Assembly (NCBI GenBank): GCA_008501765.1
Contig: QQUE01000003.1
Span: 1-64,000, forward strand
DNA: 64,000 nt
Source: Calditrichota bacterium
Lineage (GTDB): Bacteria > Zhuqueibacterota > Zhuqueibacteria > Zhuqueibacterales > Geothermadaptataceae
Direction: 5' to 3'
A program made the position numbers and the translations under genes. Below, piece by piece: positions 61,698-64,000 of this stretch. Numbering within the stretch: position 1 is the stretch's first letter; each line of letters starts with the position of its first letter. A model generated the notes under the pieces. The model was not told the DNA's origin and made no database searches. It saw only the letters and a program-made list of their open reading frames with translations.

Positions 61698-62801
61698 ATG
61701 GAAAAAAAAGTGTTTTTCGATTTTTCAAAATTTCTATTAATCCTTACCGCCTTTTTATTACTCTCATCGTGTTCGTCTGAGTCACAATCGGGGGATAAAA
61801 AAATGCATAGTGCGATTATCATATCGGAATTTATTTTTGAACTTGAAAATGCGCCAACACCCGAATGCCATGCCTCGACCATCGCCGAAGCCGATGGAAA
61901 ACTGGTTGCTGCCTGGTTTGCCGGCACGAAAGAAAAGAACAAAGATGTGGGCATTTGGATAGCGTTGCATGATGGTGAAAAATGGTCCAGCCCGGTGGAA
62001 GTAATCAACGGTGTGCAACTTGATGGCACCCGTTATCCATGCTGGAATCCGGTATTGTTTCAGCCGGAAGACCAGCCACTGATGCTTTTTTACAAGGTTG
62101 GCCCCAATCCACGTGAATGGTGGGGCATGGTCATGAGCTCGGATGATGGCGGTAAAACCTGGTCGGAACCAGAGCAATTGGCTGATGGAATTTTAGGACC
62201 AATTAAAAATAAGCCGATACAATTGGCAAACGGCGATTTGCTCAGCCCGACAAGCACGGAGCACGATGGCTGGAAAGTGCAGATTGAGCGCAGCTCGGAT
62301 TTGGGAATATCCTGGTCGACGACGGGTGATTTAAATGACGGTAAAAAAATTGGCGCAATTCAACCAACTATATTATCTTATGCCGACAATCGGTTGCAAT
62401 TGCTTTGCAGAACCGAAAATGGCTTTATTTCCGAGTGTTGGTCAGAGAATGATGGTGAAACCTGGGGGCCGATGACTGCCATGGATTTGCCAAATCCGAA
62501 TTCGGGGATCGATGGTGTGACGCTCAGTGACGGACGGCAACTGCTCATTTACAATCCAACGGGCGGCAAGTGGGGAGCGCGTGTGCCGCTTACTGTTGCT
62601 GTTTCAGAAGATGGAAAAAAATGGACGCCGCTTTTCGATCTCGAGCCTGTCACCGATCCAAATACCGTCGATGATGAAGAATACTCTTATCCGAGTATTA
62701 TCCAAACGGCTGACGAGCAAATTCATGTGGTTTACACGTGGAACCGGAAATCTGTGCGGCACGTTGTGCTGGATCCGCGGAAATTGAACTCAAAAGAATA
62801 G
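61698..62801 (+). CDS. Sialidase-like (BNR/Asp-box) lipoprotein
   Basis: A 367-residue lipoprotein (lipobox LLSSCSS). The mature part is a beta-propeller of the sialidase superfamily with Asp-boxes SSDDGGKTWSEP and SENDGETWGP, plus the HASTIAEADGKLVAAWFAG opening of the BNR_2 family. It would release or bind sugars at the cell surface. BNR_2 members include many with unproven substrates, so sialidase activity is only the default reading. It lies upstream of the GmhA-like gene. Confidence 0.82.
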   Translation: MEKKVFFDFSKFLLILTAFLLLSSCSSESQSGDKKMHSAIIISEFIFELENAPTPECHASTIAEADGKLVAAWFAGTKEKNKDVGIWIALHDGEKWSSPVEVINGVQLDGTRYPCWNPVLFQPEDQPLMLFYKVGPNPREWWGMVMSSDDGGKTWSEPEQLADGILGPIKNKPIQLANGDLLSPTSTEHDGWKVQIERSSDLGISWSTTGDLNDGKKIGAIQPTILSYADNRLQLLCRTENGFISECWSENDGETWGPMTAMDLPNPNSGIDGVTLSDGRQLLIYNPTGGKWGARVPLTVAVSEDGKKWTPLFDLEPVTDPNTVDDEEYSYPSIIQTADEQIHVVYTWNRKSVRHVVLDPRKLNSKE

Positions 62802-62914
62802 CACATCTGATAATTTCACGGATTATACGTGATTTTATTCCACTTAAAATCGTACCCGTTTGCGTGATCGTTCTCGGACTTGAAGAGCGATTTATGCACA
62901 CGCAGGAGAATTTA

Positions 62915-63574
62915 ATGAGCATATTAACACAAATTGAAAATGACATTTTGCAAGAAATGCTGCAGCGCCGGCCTGATTTAACTGAGGCTGTTCCTGCTCT
63001 CCTGCAGCTCCACGAAGCGCTTGTTACCAGCTATGATTCCGGCGGGAAATTGCTCCTTTGCGGCAATGGCGGTAGCCATGCGGATGCCGTGCATATAGCC
63101 GGCGAGCTGGCAAAAAGTTTTGAGCGCTTGCGTCCTGTCCCGGATGATTTTCGCCAAAAATTAGGTGGTTTGCCCTTCGGAGATGATTTGGCGAATCACC
63201 TGGAAGTCGGCCTGCCGGCCATCGCTTTGGGCGTCGGTGGGGCTTTAAAGACAGCGATCGAAAATGATTCTCCCATGCGGGATATCGCCTTTGCGCAGGA
63301 GGCTTATTCTCTTATAAAAAAAGAAGATGTGCTCCTCGGAATTTCAACCTCCGGCAATGCAGATAATTGCCTGATGGCGCTTTCTGTGGCAAAAGCAAGC
63401 GGGGCTGTGGCTGTTTCTTTAACAGGCCCGGTTGGCGGCAAAATGGCTGCCTTTGCAGATGTCGCCATCAAAGCACCGGGAAATTCTGTGAAGGTCATTC
63501 AGGAAGCGCATCTGGTGCTGTATCATACAACTTGTGCGCTCATTGAAGCGCATTATTTTGAAAATAAACGATAA
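62915..63574 (+). CDS. GmhA-like phosphosugar (sedoheptulose-7-phosphate) isomerase
   Basis: A 219-residue SIS-domain protein: CGNGGSHADAVHIAGELAKSF (49-69) and GISTSGN (142-148) match the GmhA phosphate- and zinc-binding loops. Compared with GmhA it carries an extra segment at ~70-100 (LRPVPDDFRQ...DDLANHLE). The start is at ATG 62915, with CAGGAGAA 6 nt upstream; longer frames run into the preceding gene. The first step of heptose synthesis together with the kinase and nucleotidyltransferase at 56-57.6 kb. Confidence 0.85.
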   Translation: MSILTQIENDILQEMLQRRPDLTEAVPALLQLHEALVTSYDSGGKLLLCGNGGSHADAVHIAGELAKSFERLRPVPDDFRQKLGGLPFGDDLANHLEVGLPAIALGVGGALKTAIENDSPMRDIAFAQEAYSLIKKEDVLLGISTSGNADNCLMALSVAKASGAVAVSLTGPVGGKMAAFADVAIKAPGNSVKVIQEAHLVLYHTTCALIEAHYFENKR

Positions 63575-63643
63575 TTTTATTCGAAGTCAGGACATCTGGG
63601 CTTGTCAACTCTTTGCTGATCAATTATTTCCCGGAGACAAAAG

Positions 63644-64000
63644 ATGAAAAGTTGGCTGATTAAAACCGTGCGCGTATTTCTAAAAACGGTTTTTGCAGTG
63701 CTCGTTTTGTGGGGGATTTTATTTGCTCTTCTCCAGTGGCGCAACAGCGATATTTCGCAACCACCGTTCGGATATCCTTCGGAAAAATTTCTTTTTGCCG
63801 CCCATTATCTCGGATTTGAGCCGTTGGTGAATCTCGAACCCGAAATACCTGAGGGCATTGCAGCATTTAAAGATATTGTTTACAAAAAGGTCGACAGCCT
63901 CGATCTGCAACTGGATATTTATCAGCCCGCTGAGATCGATGCACCGAGGCCGGCGATCATTTTTATCCACGGCGGCTCGTGGAATTGGGGCGAACGCTCG
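63644..64000 (+). CDS. Alpha/beta hydrolase, truncated by the window end
   Basis: Only the first 119 codons lie in the window. After an N-terminal signal anchor (TVFAVLVLWGILFALL), the fold begins with LQLDIYQP and the oxyanion motif IFIHGGSWNWGERS, as in BD-FAE and esterase-type hydrolases. GGAG precedes the ATG. The catalytic triad would be in the missing part. Its location after the sugar cluster suggests deacylation of decorated glycans (inference). Confidence 0.75.
   Translation, partial: MKSWLIKTVRVFLKTVFAVLVLWGILFALLQWRNSDISQPPFGYPSEKFLFAAHYLGFEPLVNLEPEIPEGIAAFKDIVYKKVDSLDLQLDIYQPAEIDAPRPAIIFIHGGSWNWGERS

Noticed and set aside
58500-64000. Sialic acid catabolic operon (Nan system)
   Set aside because: The DHDPS-family aldolase and the sialidase-like protein alone do not prove it; no NanE, NanK or nagA/B genes are visible, so I only mention the possibility.

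Overview
The window most resembles a chromosome segment of a Gram-negative, anaerobic or respiratorily flexible bacterium of the FCB/Calditrichota-KSB1 type. This is inferred from family content only: a type IX secretion-style C-terminal domain, many lipoproteins, an outer-membrane beta-barrel, multiheme c-type cytochromes with up to 33 heme motifs, sigma-54 promoters, and AT-moderate DNA with many intergenic palindromes. No rRNA, tRNA, CRISPR array or intact insertion sequence was seen.

Layout. 0.1-7 kb: a large hybrid histidine kinase (minus strand), then four tandem paralogous lipoproteins behind a clear sigma-54 promoter. This block is bracketed by a ~155-bp direct repeat. 7-16 kb: an HD-GYP protein and a signalling block: a TPR protein with a degenerate ATPase, a TPR-only protein, a Ser/Thr kinase-ATPase-TPR fusion, and two small zinc-ribbon proteins carrying TPR or FHA modules. 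16.2-22.8 kb: a complete five-gene oligopeptide-type ABC importer followed by a receiver-less sigma-54 activator.

23.2-41.8 kb is the most striking region, an apparent extracellular electron transfer locus. On the minus strand lie a 26-heme (plus two variant sites) cytochrome and a secreted NHL-propeller protein. Divergently there is a histidine kinase whose extracytoplasmic domain carries a CxxCH heme motif, an NtrC-type regulator, an NHL lipoprotein, two paralogous five-heme cytochromes with a decayed NHL gene between them, a parvulin-type foldase, an outer-membrane barrel, a 5-heme lipoprotein and a 33-heme lipoprotein built from repeated di-heme modules. Two sigma-54 promoters (upstream of the kinase and of the NHL lipoprotein) are each preceded by copies of one 16-bp palindromic motif with a 21-bp period, so a heme-based sensor, its sigma-54 activator and the cytochrome operon look like one autoregulated circuit.

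42-64 kb is a carbohydrate region: a GH78-like rhamnosidase, an Lhr-type helicase, a queuosine-precursor transporter, then a LacI-type regulator with its own promoter and operator. After it come a TIM-barrel glycosidase-like protein, an SSS symporter, a DHDPS/NAL-family aldolase, heptose-pathway-like adenylyltransferase and kinase, a HAD phosphatase, a GH38 mannosidase homologue lacking the usual nucleophile, a sialidase-like lipoprotein, a GmhA-like isomerase and a truncated alpha/beta hydrolase at the window edge. Several intergenic gaps carry nested inverted-repeat elements, and one palindromic repeat half is embedded in frame in the helicase gene.
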